From NCBI GenBank assembly GCA_900766135.1, contig CAAFUF010000029.1:295953-359952 (forward strand): a stretch of 64,000 nucleotides of DNA, in the 5' to 3' direction. Position numbers and translations under genes: made by a program. Of this stretch, positions 43,966 through 53,011 are shown piece after piece. Origin of the DNA: Paenibacillaceae bacterium. Lineage in GTDB: Bacteria; Bacillota; Bacilli; Paenibacillales; Paenibacillaceae. The number at the start of each line of letters is the position of its first letter. The first letter of the stretch is position 1. The notes under the pieces are model-generated. The model worked only from the letters and a program-made list of their open reading frames with translations. It had not been told where the DNA came from and ran no database searches.

Positions 43966-44054
43966 CGTCCGGCCCTCCCCTTTCTTTCCCTAACCAAGGC
44001 GGTTTGAAAACCGGCCATTGGGATCTCCCACTTACAATAGCATGCCTGAGCCAA

Positions 44055-44086
44055 CAAAAAAAGCATGCCGTTTCCCGGCATGCTTG
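44055..44086 (-). terminator. Terminator after the 145-aa gene
   Basis: AAGCATGCCG-GGAAA-CGGCATGCTT on the minus strand, followed by a run of T. The stem contains perfect SphI-like palindromes in both arms. Confidence 0.9.
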
Positions 44087-44121
44087 ATTCCGTATTGTCT
44101 TCATTTTCTTCCTTCCGTATC

Positions 44122-44559
44122 CTATCGGCGCTTGCGGCTGTTCTTCATCAGCGTCATCCGCCGGGAATGGCGAAGCCAGGAGTAATAGGATTTCAAATCG
44201 CGCAATTCGATGGTCTCCGACATCCGTCCCAGAAAAGTCACGATGATCATGCGGTGCATCGGGCGTCCGGCCAGGTCGAATTCGCCGGGAATTTCCGCGA
44301 ATTCAGCCACCATCACGAGATCGTCGTCAATCAGGTAGACGTCTTCTTCCTTACGGTAGTACGGCGTAATCCGTCCCTGTTTTAAACATTCCCAAGCCCA
44401 TCCGGCAATCTGTTCAAAGCCGATGTTGTCCCGATCGATCCTGTCCTGGTATCGGAGCTTGGCATGATTCGTCACGACGATGTCGGCAACTCTCTTGTCC
44501 CCTAGCGCAATATGGAAGGATTCATAGGTTCTCCAGCGTTCCGTTGCCCTGTCTCTCAT
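44122..44559 (-). CDS. Conserved protein of unknown function, 145 aa
   Basis: I do not recognise this gene. It is basic at the C-terminus (RHSRRMTLMKNSRKRR) and mixed alpha/beta. The segment VVTNHAKLRYQDRID followed by WECLKQGRITPYYRKEEDVY, then VYLIDDDLVMVAEF, recalls small toxin-like or DUF4258-type folds (a His-x3-R-x2-R pattern followed by a short beta sheet), but this is only a resemblance. No partner gene is adjacent. The ATG at 44559 has GAGGTG upstream. It has its own terminator. Confidence 0.65.
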   Translation of the reverse strand: MRDRATERWRTYESFHIALGDKRVADIVVTNHAKLRYQDRIDRDNIGFEQIAGWAWECLKQGRITPYYRKEEDVYLIDDDLVMVAEFAEIPGEFDLAGRPMHRMIIVTFLGRMSETIELRDLKSYYSWLRHSRRMTLMKNSRKRR

Positions 44560-44762
44560 GCCGCACCTCACATTAAATAGGTCTGTAAAATAGAAAATTG
44601 CCGATTTAGGTCTTTATAACTAAGTACTTTCGCCTATTATATTACATCAGCCCCTAATTTTCTACAAGGTCAAAGCGCAATTTTTCCAAGAAAAAGGAGG
44701 TTTTTGGAACTTTAGACTCACCTACCGATACAGGTCATCCGCCCTACAAACGGTTTTCCCAC

Positions 44763-44796
44763 AAAAAAACCGCGCAGCGAATGTATCGCTGCGCGG
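44763..44796 (-). terminator. Terminator after ylbG
   Basis: CCGCGCAGCG and CGCTGCGCGG form a perfect 10-bp stem; on the minus strand it is followed by seven T. Confidence 0.93.
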
Positions 44797-44830
44797 CGTT
44801 GAGCCCGGTTGCCCGGCATTTCTGCGTTAT

Positions 44831-45094
44831 CTACAATCCGTAGAAGCGGGTTTTGTCCGGAACGTCCTTGCTGTATTCGGTTTTGATCTCCCCGCGGTAT
44901 GACCGCTCGATTTTGCGAACATAGGAAAGCTTGCGGATGTTCCGCATCGTTTCCTCCGCCCGGTCGGCGTTGACATACATCACGACATAATGCATTCGTC
45001 GGGACAGATAATGCACGCTTCCGTATTTATCCAAGTTCCTTGCCGCCTTTAAGTCGCTTACCCAAATGATATAGCCTGTACGCTCCGGAAACAC
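44831..45094 (-). CDS. ylbG: YlbG family protein (DUF2129)
   Basis: An 87-aa protein with the YlbG pattern (RTGYIIWVSDLKAARNLDKYG, split as a variable-length strand-helix, then YLSRRMHYVVMYVNAD). The function is unknown; the fold is ferredoxin-like. The start is GTG at 45094, with GGAGG 9 nt upstream; a TTG at 45118 is less likely. It follows ylbF, as in Bacillus. Confidence 0.85.
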   Translation of the reverse strand: MFPERTGYIIWVSDLKAARNLDKYGSVHYLSRRMHYVVMYVNADRAEETMRNIRKLSYVRKIERSYRGEIKTEYSKDVPDKTRFYGL

Positions 45095-45183
45095 GACGTT
45101 CCCCCTCCCGTTCCTCAACTATTGAAAATTCCGGAAAGCCGCGGCCCTGCCGCTTCTTCCGGAATTCTCGGCTGCCTATGCCA

Positions 45184-45621
45184 TTAGCCGCAGTTGCAAC
45201 TTCCGCCGCTGCCGCATCCGCCTTTCGGGTTCGGATCATTGCCTGGCACCTTGATCGTATCGGAAACGGCATAAGCGATCATTTCCGACATTTGATGAAG
45301 CATATCGTCCAGCTCGTTCTCGGCCGCTTTGAATTTGCGCACCGCCTCGAAGCGCTCCAATTCCCGCTCCACTTCGGCCACTTTATCTTTGGCTTCGTGA
45401 TAGTTGGGATGGAAGTGTCCGAAACGCTCGGTCTCCCGGAACAGCTCCTTCTGAGCCTCCAGCTTCTTGACCCATGCCTGAATTTCGCTATCCGCCTCCA
45501 CGCGCTGCTTCCAATACAAGTATTCGGAAACGGCGGCGGATTGATTTATCATATCGCCCAATTCATAGGCGTTAGTCAGCACTGCGGCCATGTCGACCGT
45601 GTTCTTCGCGATTACGCTCAT
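45184..45621 (-). CDS. ylbF: YlbF/RicF family regulator with C-terminal cysteine cluster
   Basis: A 145-aa, mostly helical protein (YlbF/YmcA superfamily). In Bacillus RicA-RicF-RicT form a complex that supports RNA processing by RNase Y and speeds competence, sporulation and biofilm decisions. The C-terminus ends GGCGSGGSCNCG, three cysteines in a glycine-rich tail; such tails contribute to the iron-sulfur clusters of the Ric complex. Start ATG after GAGATG. It precedes ylbG by about 90 nt. Confidence 0.88.
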   Translation of the reverse strand: MSVIAKNTVDMAAVLTNAYELGDMINQSAAVSEYLYWKQRVEADSEIQAWVKKLEAQKELFRETERFGHFHPNYHEAKDKVAEVERELERFEAVRKFKAAENELDDMLHQMSEMIAYAVSDTIKVPGNDPNPKGGCGSGGSCNCG

Positions 45622-45729
45622 GAATTTTCATCTCGCTTTTGCGGTTAATGTTCTACCCTTGGGTAGACGACATTATCATACCACAATCCTTTAGCGAGCA
45701 GAAGAGGTTCATCCTTCCTAATCTCCCGA

Positions 45730-47622
45730 TTAGCGTAAACTTGCCGGAAGGATCAGGCGAATCGCCTGCCAGTCTCCGGGGGAGAGCACGGTTTCCTTCT
45801 CCGGATCGCCAGAAGCAGGAAGCAACCTTGCTTTTACGCGCCAATCCGTATCACCTTCCACGCTAAGCGGTACGCATAGAGCCGTCTCCCCACCGATTTG
45901 CAGCAGCAATTTGGCCCGCCACTCCAAGGCGCGTTCCACCAGCTCCCGGGCGGTCGAGGCGTGATACCTTCGCAGCTCCTTCCACCACATGGCAGGTACC
46001 TCGGACAAGCCCGGGAACAATTCCTCAACGCTTGGCAAATCAAACTCAGGCTCGTAAAAATGCAAATCCGCACCCTGGTAGATCCATCCCTGGCCGTCCT
46101 GCCTCTTGGATTCTTCGCCATCCGGCCGCAACACTTCCGCCAGCTTCGGATATATCGGTTCGTCGGGGTCTTGCGTTCCCCGATGGACCGGTGCCAATCG
46201 CTCTCCGTCCAAGATCTTTAAGACATCGCTCTCGAAGTCCGGATTTACGAGAAAATGGAGCGTTCCAAGCCGCTCCAGCTTGCCGTCCAGCAACGGCAGG
46301 CCGGCGATGCGATCCGCGGCTTCCGCATCGGCGCAGCTGAGCAGCTTCGCTTCGGCCAGCGTCGTACGGCCGATTTCCCGTCCCCACTGGAGCAGGGCAT
46401 CGCGAACAAGGTCCGGCAGGCCGGCGGAGTGCTCTTCCAACAGCCGCAGGATCTCCTGTGGCGTACGGCCCAACCGACAAGCCTGCTCCAGGCCCGCGCG
46501 CGTCAGACGGTAGACGCTCATCACGCCGGAGGAGGCCAGCTCGGCGCAAGCCTCCAGCTCAAAACGGACCGTAAACGGCACATCCGGAGGGACGAACAGC
46601 TCGAAATCGGGCTGCACGATCAGCTTCCCCTTCGCCGTTTGGGAGACCGCCGATCCGGAAGGATTCCGTTCGATCAGCCAGCGGAACATCACGCCATCCG
46701 CGGGGTGGCGGCCCAGCTCCAGCCAGCCGCAGCCGCAAAGGGCATCCAGCCAGCCTTTAATCCATGCTTCGCGCTCCGGCGACGGCTCGCCTTCCGCTCC
46801 CAGCAGCCCCTGGTCCTGGAGCGAACCGAGCAATTCCTCCAGCGCATACCAGGCGCCGGGTTTTAGGTCCGTCGCCGCCAACCGCAAGGCAACATGCTGT
46901 AGTTCGGCGTCGGCCGGAACATAACGCTGCAGCATCTCGCGCAGCAGGACGAGGTTCATCGCCGGCAGGTCCAAGGACAGCCACGCCGCCAATCCCTGAG
47001 GATGGGCACGCCAGGCCGCCCGCTCCTTGGCGATAAGTCCCAGTGCCTGCAGCAAATCCAACACGACGGCAAGCCCGGGAGAATAGACGTCCGGATGCGG
47101 ATATTTCAGCCGCAGGCCGGCGATGTCCTCGGCCTTTAACGCCATCCGATCCTCCAGATTGCCGCGTTCCTTCTGATGGATTGTCCCTTTCGCCGTCATC
47201 CGCAGTCCGTTGCCGGCAATCCAGGTTAACGCGCGGAACAGGTCCAGCGCCAGACCGGGTTTCGCCTCCCGGCTCAGCTCAACGCGCGCCGGTTCCTGCT
47301 CGCGCAACTCCGCGTATCCCCACGCGTTCCACATCCCCAGCAGCCGGTCCAGCGGCAGGTAATACAGCTTTTCTCCCCAGGCTTTACGCACCGCGGCGAG
47401 GGCTCCGGAGCGCAGCAGCGTCGGCAGCGCTGCGCGAAGCTCCGCCCCGCTCACGCCTCCGACCGCAGCGGCGTTGACCTGCTCCAGCTTAAACGGCTGT
47501 CCCGCGTAACGGCGAAACAGAAGCCGGAGCGCTTCGATCCCCGCTTCGTCCAGCGGGTGGACGTCCAGTTGATCTCCCCGGCGATCGCCCTCATAGGCCG
47601 GCATTCCCGATCCCCAGCTCAT
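45730..47622 (-). CDS. Helicase-associated protein, partner of XPB
   Basis: A 630-aa protein encoded directly after XPB with an ATGA overlap. It has winged-helix-like segments near the N-terminus (residues 30-80), a long helical middle, and a segment KGKLIVQPDFELFVPPDVP (about 340) that matches the helicase-associated family found beside bacterial XPB, for example in mycobacteria. No nuclease motif is obvious to me. It probably forms a complex with XPB, as Bax1 does in archaea, but whether it cuts DNA cannot be told from the sequence. Confidence 0.75.
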   Translation of the reverse strand: MSWGSGMPAYEGDRRGDQLDVHPLDEAGIEALRLLFRRYAGQPFKLEQVNAAAVGGVSGAELRAALPTLLRSGALAAVRKAWGEKLYYLPLDRLLGMWNAWGYAELREQEPARVELSREAKPGLALDLFRALTWIAGNGLRMTAKGTIHQKERGNLEDRMALKAEDIAGLRLKYPHPDVYSPGLAVVLDLLQALGLIAKERAAWRAHPQGLAAWLSLDLPAMNLVLLREMLQRYVPADAELQHVALRLAATDLKPGAWYALEELLGSLQDQGLLGAEGEPSPEREAWIKGWLDALCGCGWLELGRHPADGVMFRWLIERNPSGSAVSQTAKGKLIVQPDFELFVPPDVPFTVRFELEACAELASSGVMSVYRLTRAGLEQACRLGRTPQEILRLLEEHSAGLPDLVRDALLQWGREIGRTTLAEAKLLSCADAEAADRIAGLPLLDGKLERLGTLHFLVNPDFESDVLKILDGERLAPVHRGTQDPDEPIYPKLAEVLRPDGEESKRQDGQGWIYQGADLHFYEPEFDLPSVEELFPGLSEVPAMWWKELRRYHASTARELVERALEWRAKLLLQIGGETALCVPLSVEGDTDWRVKARLLPASGDPEKETVLSPGDWQAIRLILPASLR

Positions 47623-49313
47623 GCTTCAACCTCCTCCTGATCCCGCTCGACCGCATACTCGTATCCTTGCTCCAGCAAGAATAACTGCCGCCGCAGGGCA
47701 AACTCTTGCTCTCGGGTGTTCTCCGAGACGAGCGTATAGAAATAAGCCCGTCCGCCGTCCCGCTTCGGCCGCAGGATCCGGCCCAAGCGCTGCGCCTCCT
47801 CTTGTCGCGAGCCAAAGCTGCCGGAAATTTGGATCGCCACCGACGCATCCGGCAAATCCACCGCAAAATTGGCTACTTTGGACACCGCCAGGACCGGCAA
47901 TTCCCCTTCTCGGAACGCTTGAAACAACCTGCCCCGCTCCGTCTGCGGCGTACTTCCGGTAATGAGCGGAACCTGCAAATCCCTTGCAATGCTTTGCAAC
48001 TGGTCCAGATATTGACCGATAATCAGCACCTGACGGTCCCGGTGCCGGTCCAGAAGTCGCTGCACGATCTCGTTTTTGTACGGATTCTCCGCAGCGATGC
48101 GAAACTTCTCCCGCCCTTCGGCCTGAACGTATTGGTCCAGTTGGGGCTCCGGCATCGCCACCCGGATCTCCTGGCAGTCGACCTGCGCGATAAAGCCGCT
48201 CTCTTCAAGAGTTCTCCACGGAACATCGTACCGTTTCGGTCCGATCAAGGAGAAGACGTCCCGTTCGCAACCGTCCTCGCGAATCAGGGTGGCGGTCAAG
48301 CCCAGGCGTCTCGTCGCCTGAATGTCGGCCGTCGCGCGAAAGATCGGAGCCGGAAGCAAATGCACTTCATCGTAAATGATCAAGCCCCAGTCGCGTTCGT
48401 TAAACAAAGACATATGTTTGAAGCCTTCCTCTTTTCGCGAACGGTGCGTCAAAATTTGATACGTGGATACGGTGACCGGCTTCACCTGCTTCTTCTCGCC
48501 CGAATATTCCCCGATCGCCTCGGCGGGCAGCGTTGTTTTGGCGGTTAACTCCGCAATCCATTGGCGCACCGAAGTCACGTTGGAGGTCAAGATCAGCGTC
48601 TCGCATTGAAACCGTTCCATCGCCGCCAGGCCGACCACGGTTTTGCCTGCGCCGCAGGGGAGCACCACAACACCGCTTCCGCCTTCGCCAACCTTGCCGG
48701 CAAATGCGGCAACTGCCTCTTGTTGATAAGGTCTAAGCCGGAACGGCCGGCCTTCAGCCAGCTCCTGACGGAGCGCAAACTCGAGGGTACGGCCCTGGTG
48801 ATACCCGGCTTCGTCAAGCACGGGATAACCCAGCCGGGCGAGTTCCTGTTTTAAGTAGCCGCGCCAAGCGGCCGACAGACGGAGATGACGATCGCTCCTC
48901 AGGCTCCATGTCCCCGCCGGCATAGCCAGTTTGCCGGCTGTTTGCTTCAGAAAGCCGGCTTCCTCGGCCCCGCTGTACTCCAATTCCAACTGGTCCGGTA
49001 GGCCGGGAACCGGTCGCAGCTTGAATTGCCCATACCGGCCCATCCATCGTCGGATGTCCTCGGCAGCACCGCTCGGCAGCCCGTACCGGGCCATGGACGC
49101 GAGTTCTTCCAGCACCCTGTCCGCGTCGATCCCGCAGGAAGCGCCGTGCCATAACGTAAGCGGAGTGATGCGATATGTATGATAATAAGCCGGGCTCTTC
49201 ACCAACTCGGCATAATGGGATAACCGCTCCCGCGCCGTTTCGAAGCCGGGATGCTCCTTCTCCAGCAGCACCGTCAAATCGCGCTGAACGATGCATGCTC
49301 CCGTTTCATTCAT
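47619..49313 (-). CDS. DNA repair helicase XPB (bacterial type)
   Basis: A 564-aa superfamily 2 helicase. An N-terminal damage-recognition-like domain (1-190) precedes helicase motifs: RPYQQEAVAAF, VLPCGAGKTVVGL (Walker A), YDEVHLLPA (DEVH box), GLTATLIREDG (motif III with the RED motif typical of XPB), and QRLGRILRPKR (motif VI). XPB opens DNA in eukaryotic TFIIH and repairs with Bax1 in archaea; bacterial members unwind 3'-5'. The ATG at 49313 has AAAGGAGG 9 nt upstream. It forms a two-gene operon with its partner. Confidence 0.9.
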   Translation of the reverse strand: MNETGACIVQRDLTVLLEKEHPGFETARERLSHYAELVKSPAYYHTYRITPLTLWHGASCGIDADRVLEELASMARYGLPSGAAEDIRRWMGRYGQFKLRPVPGLPDQLELEYSGAEEAGFLKQTAGKLAMPAGTWSLRSDRHLRLSAAWRGYLKQELARLGYPVLDEAGYHQGRTLEFALRQELAEGRPFRLRPYQQEAVAAFAGKVGEGGSGVVVLPCGAGKTVVGLAAMERFQCETLILTSNVTSVRQWIAELTAKTTLPAEAIGEYSGEKKQVKPVTVSTYQILTHRSRKEEGFKHMSLFNERDWGLIIYDEVHLLPAPIFRATADIQATRRLGLTATLIREDGCERDVFSLIGPKRYDVPWRTLEESGFIAQVDCQEIRVAMPEPQLDQYVQAEGREKFRIAAENPYKNEIVQRLLDRHRDRQVLIIGQYLDQLQSIARDLQVPLITGSTPQTERGRLFQAFREGELPVLAVSKVANFAVDLPDASVAIQISGSFGSRQEEAQRLGRILRPKRDGGRAYFYTLVSENTREQEFALRRQLFLLEQGYEYAVERDQEEVEA

Positions 49314-49408
49314 CGGTTTTGCCCTCCTTTAGGTCCTCCGGCCGCAGCCAGCAAAAAGAGAAGTCCGCCGCCATGGCCGCGAACCTCTCCCGCTTGTTCC
49401 TCTTCGTG

Positions 49409-49831
49409 CTAGTGCACCTGCTCCGAAATTTCGGACAAAGCCTCGCCCGCATTGTCGGCAAAAATATTGCGCACGGCCATATCGCCGATCGACACGATCC
49501 CGATCAAGCGGTCGCCTTCGCATACCGGAAGCCGGCGGATTTGCTGCCGGGCCATCAGTTCGGCCGCTTCGTCCACCGACATGTCGCGGGAAGCGGTCTT
49601 GATCCCTTTGGTCATCACTTCATCGACCGCCGTGGAGCCCGGCCGCTTCTCGGCGATGCCGCGGATCACCAAATCCCGGTCGGTGATGACGCCGATCAGC
49701 TTATCTCCGCCTTCGACCACCGGAATAAAACCCGTGTCGTTTTCTTTCATTTTAACCGCCGCTTCGTAGACATTATCCTGCGGCGTCACGGTAACGACGT
49801 CTTGGGTCATGATTTCGCTGACTTTTCTCAA
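49409..49831 (-). CDS. Tandem CBS-domain protein
   Basis: A 140-aa cytosolic protein made of two CBS domains (1-60: VSEIMTQDVVTVTPQDNVYE; 70-130: VDEVMTKGIKTASRDMSVDE). Such free-standing pairs bind adenine nucleotides and sense energy status. The start is TTG at 49831, with AAGGAGG 7 nt upstream; longer in-frame starts reach into the neighbouring gene. It lies 45 nt after the M20 hydrolase and may share its transcript. Confidence 0.88.
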   Translation of the reverse strand: MRKVSEIMTQDVVTVTPQDNVYEAAVKMKENDTGFIPVVEGGDKLIGVITDRDLVIRGIAEKRPGSTAVDEVMTKGIKTASRDMSVDEAAELMARQQIRRLPVCEGDRLIGIVSIGDMAVRNIFADNAGEALSEISEQVH

Positions 49832-49875
49832 ATGAATCCCTCCTTCGGACATAGCGTGCCAAAGAAGGATTCGGT

Positions 49876-51045
49876 TTATGCGTGTTCGTCTTGATAGGAT
49901 TCCGCCATCGCGGCCAGCAGCCCCGCCGCGTGCAGCATGGCGTCTTCGTCGATGTCGAATTTCGGGTGATGATGCGGGTAAACCGCGCCTTTCTCCGGAT
50001 TTCCGGCTCCGACAAATAGGAAGCATCCCGGCACCTGTTGTAAATAGTAGGCGAAATCCTCCGCCGGCATGATCTTCGGCGACAACTCGGCCCGCAGGTC
50101 AAACACGCCGGGAGCCACCTTAATAAATCGGCGGTATTCTTCTTCGTCGTTTACGAGGCTGGGGTAACCCATCATATAGTTGATATGGGCCTCCGCGCCG
50201 TACGCCTCCGCGGTATTTTTAGCCAGGACATGGATTCGTTCGCGAATCAGTTCCCTCGTCTCCTCACGGAAGCAACGGACTGTACCGGACAGCCTGCAAC
50301 GGTCGGCGATAATGTTCTGCGCCGTGCCGCCCTGGATGGAGCCGATCGTCACCACGGCCGGATCCAGCGGGTCAACCGAACGGCTCACCACGCTTTGCAG
50401 CTGCAGCACTAGAGCGGAGGCCGCAACGACGCTGTCCACCGTTTTGTGCGGCATCCCTCCGTGCCCTCCGCGCCCCTGCACGTCGATGAAAAACTCATCG
50501 GTCGAGGCCATCAGCGGCCCCGGCGCGCTCGCCACGGTGCCGACGGGAACGGGCGTCCACAGGTGCACCCCGTAAATGACGTCCACCCCGTCCAGCGCCC
50601 CTTCCTCAATCATCGATTTCGCCCCGCCGGGGCACACCTCTTCCGCCGGCTGGAAGATCAGGCGAATCTCCCCGCGCAGCTTCGCTTGGGTCCGGCTGTA
50701 ATATTCCGCCAGCGCCAACAGCGTCGACGTATGTCCGTCATGTCCGCAGGCATGCATCACGCCGGGGTGCTGCGAGGCGTACTCGCAGGTTTTCTCGTCC
50801 TGGATCGGTAGCGCGTCCATGTCGGCGCGAAGCGCCACCGTTTTGCCGGGAAGCTGTCCCCGGATTTTAGCCACAAGGCCAAACCCTCCGACATTGACGG
50901 CCGTTTCGATCCCCAGCCCCCGCAAGATCCCGGCGATTTGCGCCGACGTCTCCTTTTCCATGAAGGAAAGCTCCGGGTGACGGTGGAAATGCCGCCGTCG
51001 TTCCACCATGGACGGATACAAATCGCTCAACAGCTTCTCCTCCAT
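49876..51045 (-). CDS. M20 family amidohydrolase
   Basis: A 389-aa zinc hydrolase of the hippuricase/N-acyl-amino-acid amidohydrolase group. Metal and catalytic residues are in RADMDALP, HACGHDGHT, FQPAEEVCPGGAK and the C-terminal MPAEDFAYYLQ and HHHPKFD. Residues 180-290 are the dimerisation domain. Known members remove acetyl or aminoacyl groups, including from auxin conjugates, odorants and N-acetyl-diaminopimelate; the substrate here is open. It has AAAGGAG upstream of the ATG. Confidence 0.9.
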   Translation of the reverse strand: MEEKLLSDLYPSMVERRRHFHRHPELSFMEKETSAQIAGILRGLGIETAVNVGGFGLVAKIRGQLPGKTVALRADMDALPIQDEKTCEYASQHPGVMHACGHDGHTSTLLALAEYYSRTQAKLRGEIRLIFQPAEEVCPGGAKSMIEEGALDGVDVIYGVHLWTPVPVGTVASAPGPLMASTDEFFIDVQGRGGHGGMPHKTVDSVVAASALVLQLQSVVSRSVDPLDPAVVTIGSIQGGTAQNIIADRCRLSGTVRCFREETRELIRERIHVLAKNTAEAYGAEAHINYMMGYPSLVNDEEEYRRFIKVAPGVFDLRAELSPKIMPAEDFAYYLQQVPGCFLFVGAGNPEKGAVYPHHHPKFDIDEDAMLHAAGLLAAMAESYQDEHA

Positions 51046-51211
51046 CGTCCCACTCCTTTTTCTTCCACGATCTTGTTTAGCTTATTGTAGCAGAAAACGG
51101 GATATCAGATCAGGTCAACCTTGCGAAAAATCGCCGATTTGCGAGGTTTTCCCATGCTTGCACAACCGATGGAAACATAATATCATGGGGATAAGTGTGA
51201 TAAGTTTGATG

Positions 51212-51239
51212 AAAGTTCACATTTTGACTAGCGAACTTT
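51212..51239. promoter_or_regulatory. Inverted repeat upstream of the YugN-like gene
   Basis: AAAGTTC (51212-51218) and GAACTTT (51233-51239) with a 14-bp spacer, 33 bp before the ATG. It could be an operator or a leader hairpin; no regulator is known. Confidence 0.4.
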
Positions 51240-51272
51240 GGAATCCATATTTTTAAGGGGGCACTCTTTACA

Positions 51273-51614
51273 ATGATCGTAGAAAATACCGGATTGGACG
51301 GACTGCAAAGCGATTTGGCATACTTGGACGAAGCGGCGGAGAAGGTTGGCTTCGTGCGCTGGCAATGGGAATATTATCGCGCTACATACGATTATAAAAT
51401 CGAATACAATAACAGCGACTACTACCTCCGCATCAACACGCGAGCGGTTGAAGGCAAGCTGGAACGTCCGGACACGGTACTGGCGATCGAAGCGGTCTAC
51501 ATGGGGCGGGCCACTTTTCCGCATGGATTGGAGTACGAATCGGAGATTCCTGCCATGGTGATGAAGACCGCCAATCATAAGTTGACGGAACTGAAGGAAC
51601 TTCTCGAGGCCTAA
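51273..51614 (+). CDS. YugN-like family protein
   Basis: A 113-aa acidic protein. The central part (WQWEYYRATYDYKIE, YYLRINTRAVEG, YMGRATFPHGLEYE) is of YugN type, a Bacillus family of unknown function. AAGGGGG lies 13 nt upstream of the ATG. It is followed at 12 nt by ftsW and is likely co-transcribed with it. Confidence 0.7.
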   Translation: MIVENTGLDGLQSDLAYLDEAAEKVGFVRWQWEYYRATYDYKIEYNNSDYYLRINTRAVEGKLERPDTVLAIEAVYMGRATFPHGLEYESEIPAMVMKTANHKLTELKELLEA

Positions 51615-51626
51615 GCGGAAGCCGCG

Positions 51627-52880
51627 ATGAAAGAAGGCATAGAGAAACCAAGACGCGGAGCCCCCGATTTTCAATTGCTCATCTTGACTTTGCTGATGGT
51701 CGGTTTCGGAATCGTCATGGTGTTCAGCTCCAGCTCCAGCATCACGCTGGTCAGCGAAAATTTCGGTTATGATCCGATGTATTTCACCAAACGGCAAATC
51801 GTATTCGGTTTAATCGGGCTTGTCGGCATGTTCGTGACGATGAATATCCCTTATGAGAAATATAAAAAGCTGTTTATTCCCATATTTATTCTGGCCATCT
51901 TCATGCTGGTGCTGGTTCCGTTTATCGGCGGGCGCATCAACGGGGCAACCAGTTGGTTCACGATCGGCACGCTCGGGATTCAGCCAACGGAGCTGGCCAA
52001 AATCACGACGATTCTCTACCTATCCGCCCTTATTTCCAAGAAAGGGGAGCGGTTTCGGGACTTAAGAACCGGGTATATCCCGGTGATGGTGATCGTCGGC
52101 TTCGTTGCCGGCTTGATCATGCTCCAACCGGACCTTGGCTCCTGTCTGATTCTCGTCGCTACGGCCGGGCTGATCATCTTCGCCGGCGGCGCCAATCTGA
52201 AGCACATATTGGGTTCGATCGCGCTGCTCGTGTTCGGTGCCAGCATCGTGCTCGGCGTAGGTGCGTTGTGGGACAAAATCAACCCTCCCGACCCCACCGT
52301 CGCGGCTGGCGGCGATTATCGGATGGGCCGGATCGAAGCCTTTCTGGACCCTTGGCATGATACCCAGGGAACCGGCTACAACCTGATCCAATCGCTCACC
52401 GCAATCGGCCATGGGGGATTAACCGGCACCGGATTTGGACAAGGGATTCAGAAGCTGCACTATTTACCGAATGCGTACAATGACTTCATCTTCTCCGTCA
52501 TCGGCGAGGAATTCGGATTTATCGGGACCCTGATCTTCCTGCTATTCTATATTTACTTCATCTGGCGCGGGCTGCTGGTGTCGCTGCGCTGCCATAGTAC
52601 GTTTGGTACGCTGGCCGGGGTCGGCATCATGGGCTTAATCGCGATTCAAGCGTTCGTCAACATCGGCGGCGTCACCAACACGATTCCGGTAACCGGCGTC
52701 ACGCTTCCCTTCATCAGTTATGGCGGCTCATCGCTGCTTGTCACGATGGTATCGATGGGCATCGTGCTTAGCATTTCACGCGAATCATCTTTGCCGGTGA
52801 AGCAGGAACGCACCAAGTCGGTGGTCATCCGCGAATCGACGCCGTTCGAAATGCGCAGCCAAACCCGGCGCGGACTATAA
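51627..52880 (+). CDS. ftsW: Cell division protein FtsW (SEDS glycosyltransferase)
   Basis: A 417-aa membrane protein with about ten helices. SEDS motifs: LGIQPTELAK, the long extracellular loop with YLPNAYNDFIFSVIGEE (catalytic Asp) and VTLPFISYGGSSLL. It polymerises lipid II at the division septum together with a class B PBP. FtsW is preferred over RodA or SpoVE because the gene lies near ylaN, the ylaN-ftsW neighbourhood of Bacillus. The ribosome site before the ATG is weak. Confidence 0.88.
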   Translation: MKEGIEKPRRGAPDFQLLILTLLMVGFGIVMVFSSSSSITLVSENFGYDPMYFTKRQIVFGLIGLVGMFVTMNIPYEKYKKLFIPIFILAIFMLVLVPFIGGRINGATSWFTIGTLGIQPTELAKITTILYLSALISKKGERFRDLRTGYIPVMVIVGFVAGLIMLQPDLGSCLILVATAGLIIFAGGANLKHILGSIALLVFGASIVLGVGALWDKINPPDPTVAAGGDYRMGRIEAFLDPWHDTQGTGYNLIQSLTAIGHGGLTGTGFGQGIQKLHYLPNAYNDFIFSVIGEEFGFIGTLIFLLFYIYFIWRGLLVSLRCHSTFGTLAGVGIMGLIAIQAFVNIGGVTNTIPVTGVTLPFISYGGSSLLVTMVSMGIVLSISRESSLPVKQERTKSVVIRESTPFEMRSQTRRGL

Positions 52881-52888
52881 AGAACAAT

Positions 52889-52928
52889 AAAGAAGACTAC
52901 GGAAGCAATCGCTCCGTAGTCTTCTTTG
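52889..52928. terminator. Terminator between ftsW and the Asp23 gene
   Basis: AAAGAAGACTACGGA and TCCGTAGTCTTCTTT form a 15-bp stem that can work for both convergent genes. Confidence 0.85.
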
Positions 52929-53011
52929 CGCTTGTGGCTTATGCCAGCCGTCCGGTCATTCGAGGCCGAAAGCGAAACTCTATATGCTGCAGAAGGTCAA
53001 GGAAAGATCGG

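Noticed and set aside
47619..49313. XPB gene as a phage or plasmid helicase
   Set aside because: Flanks are ordinary chromosomal genes, composition matches them, and no integrase, att site or transposase is visible.
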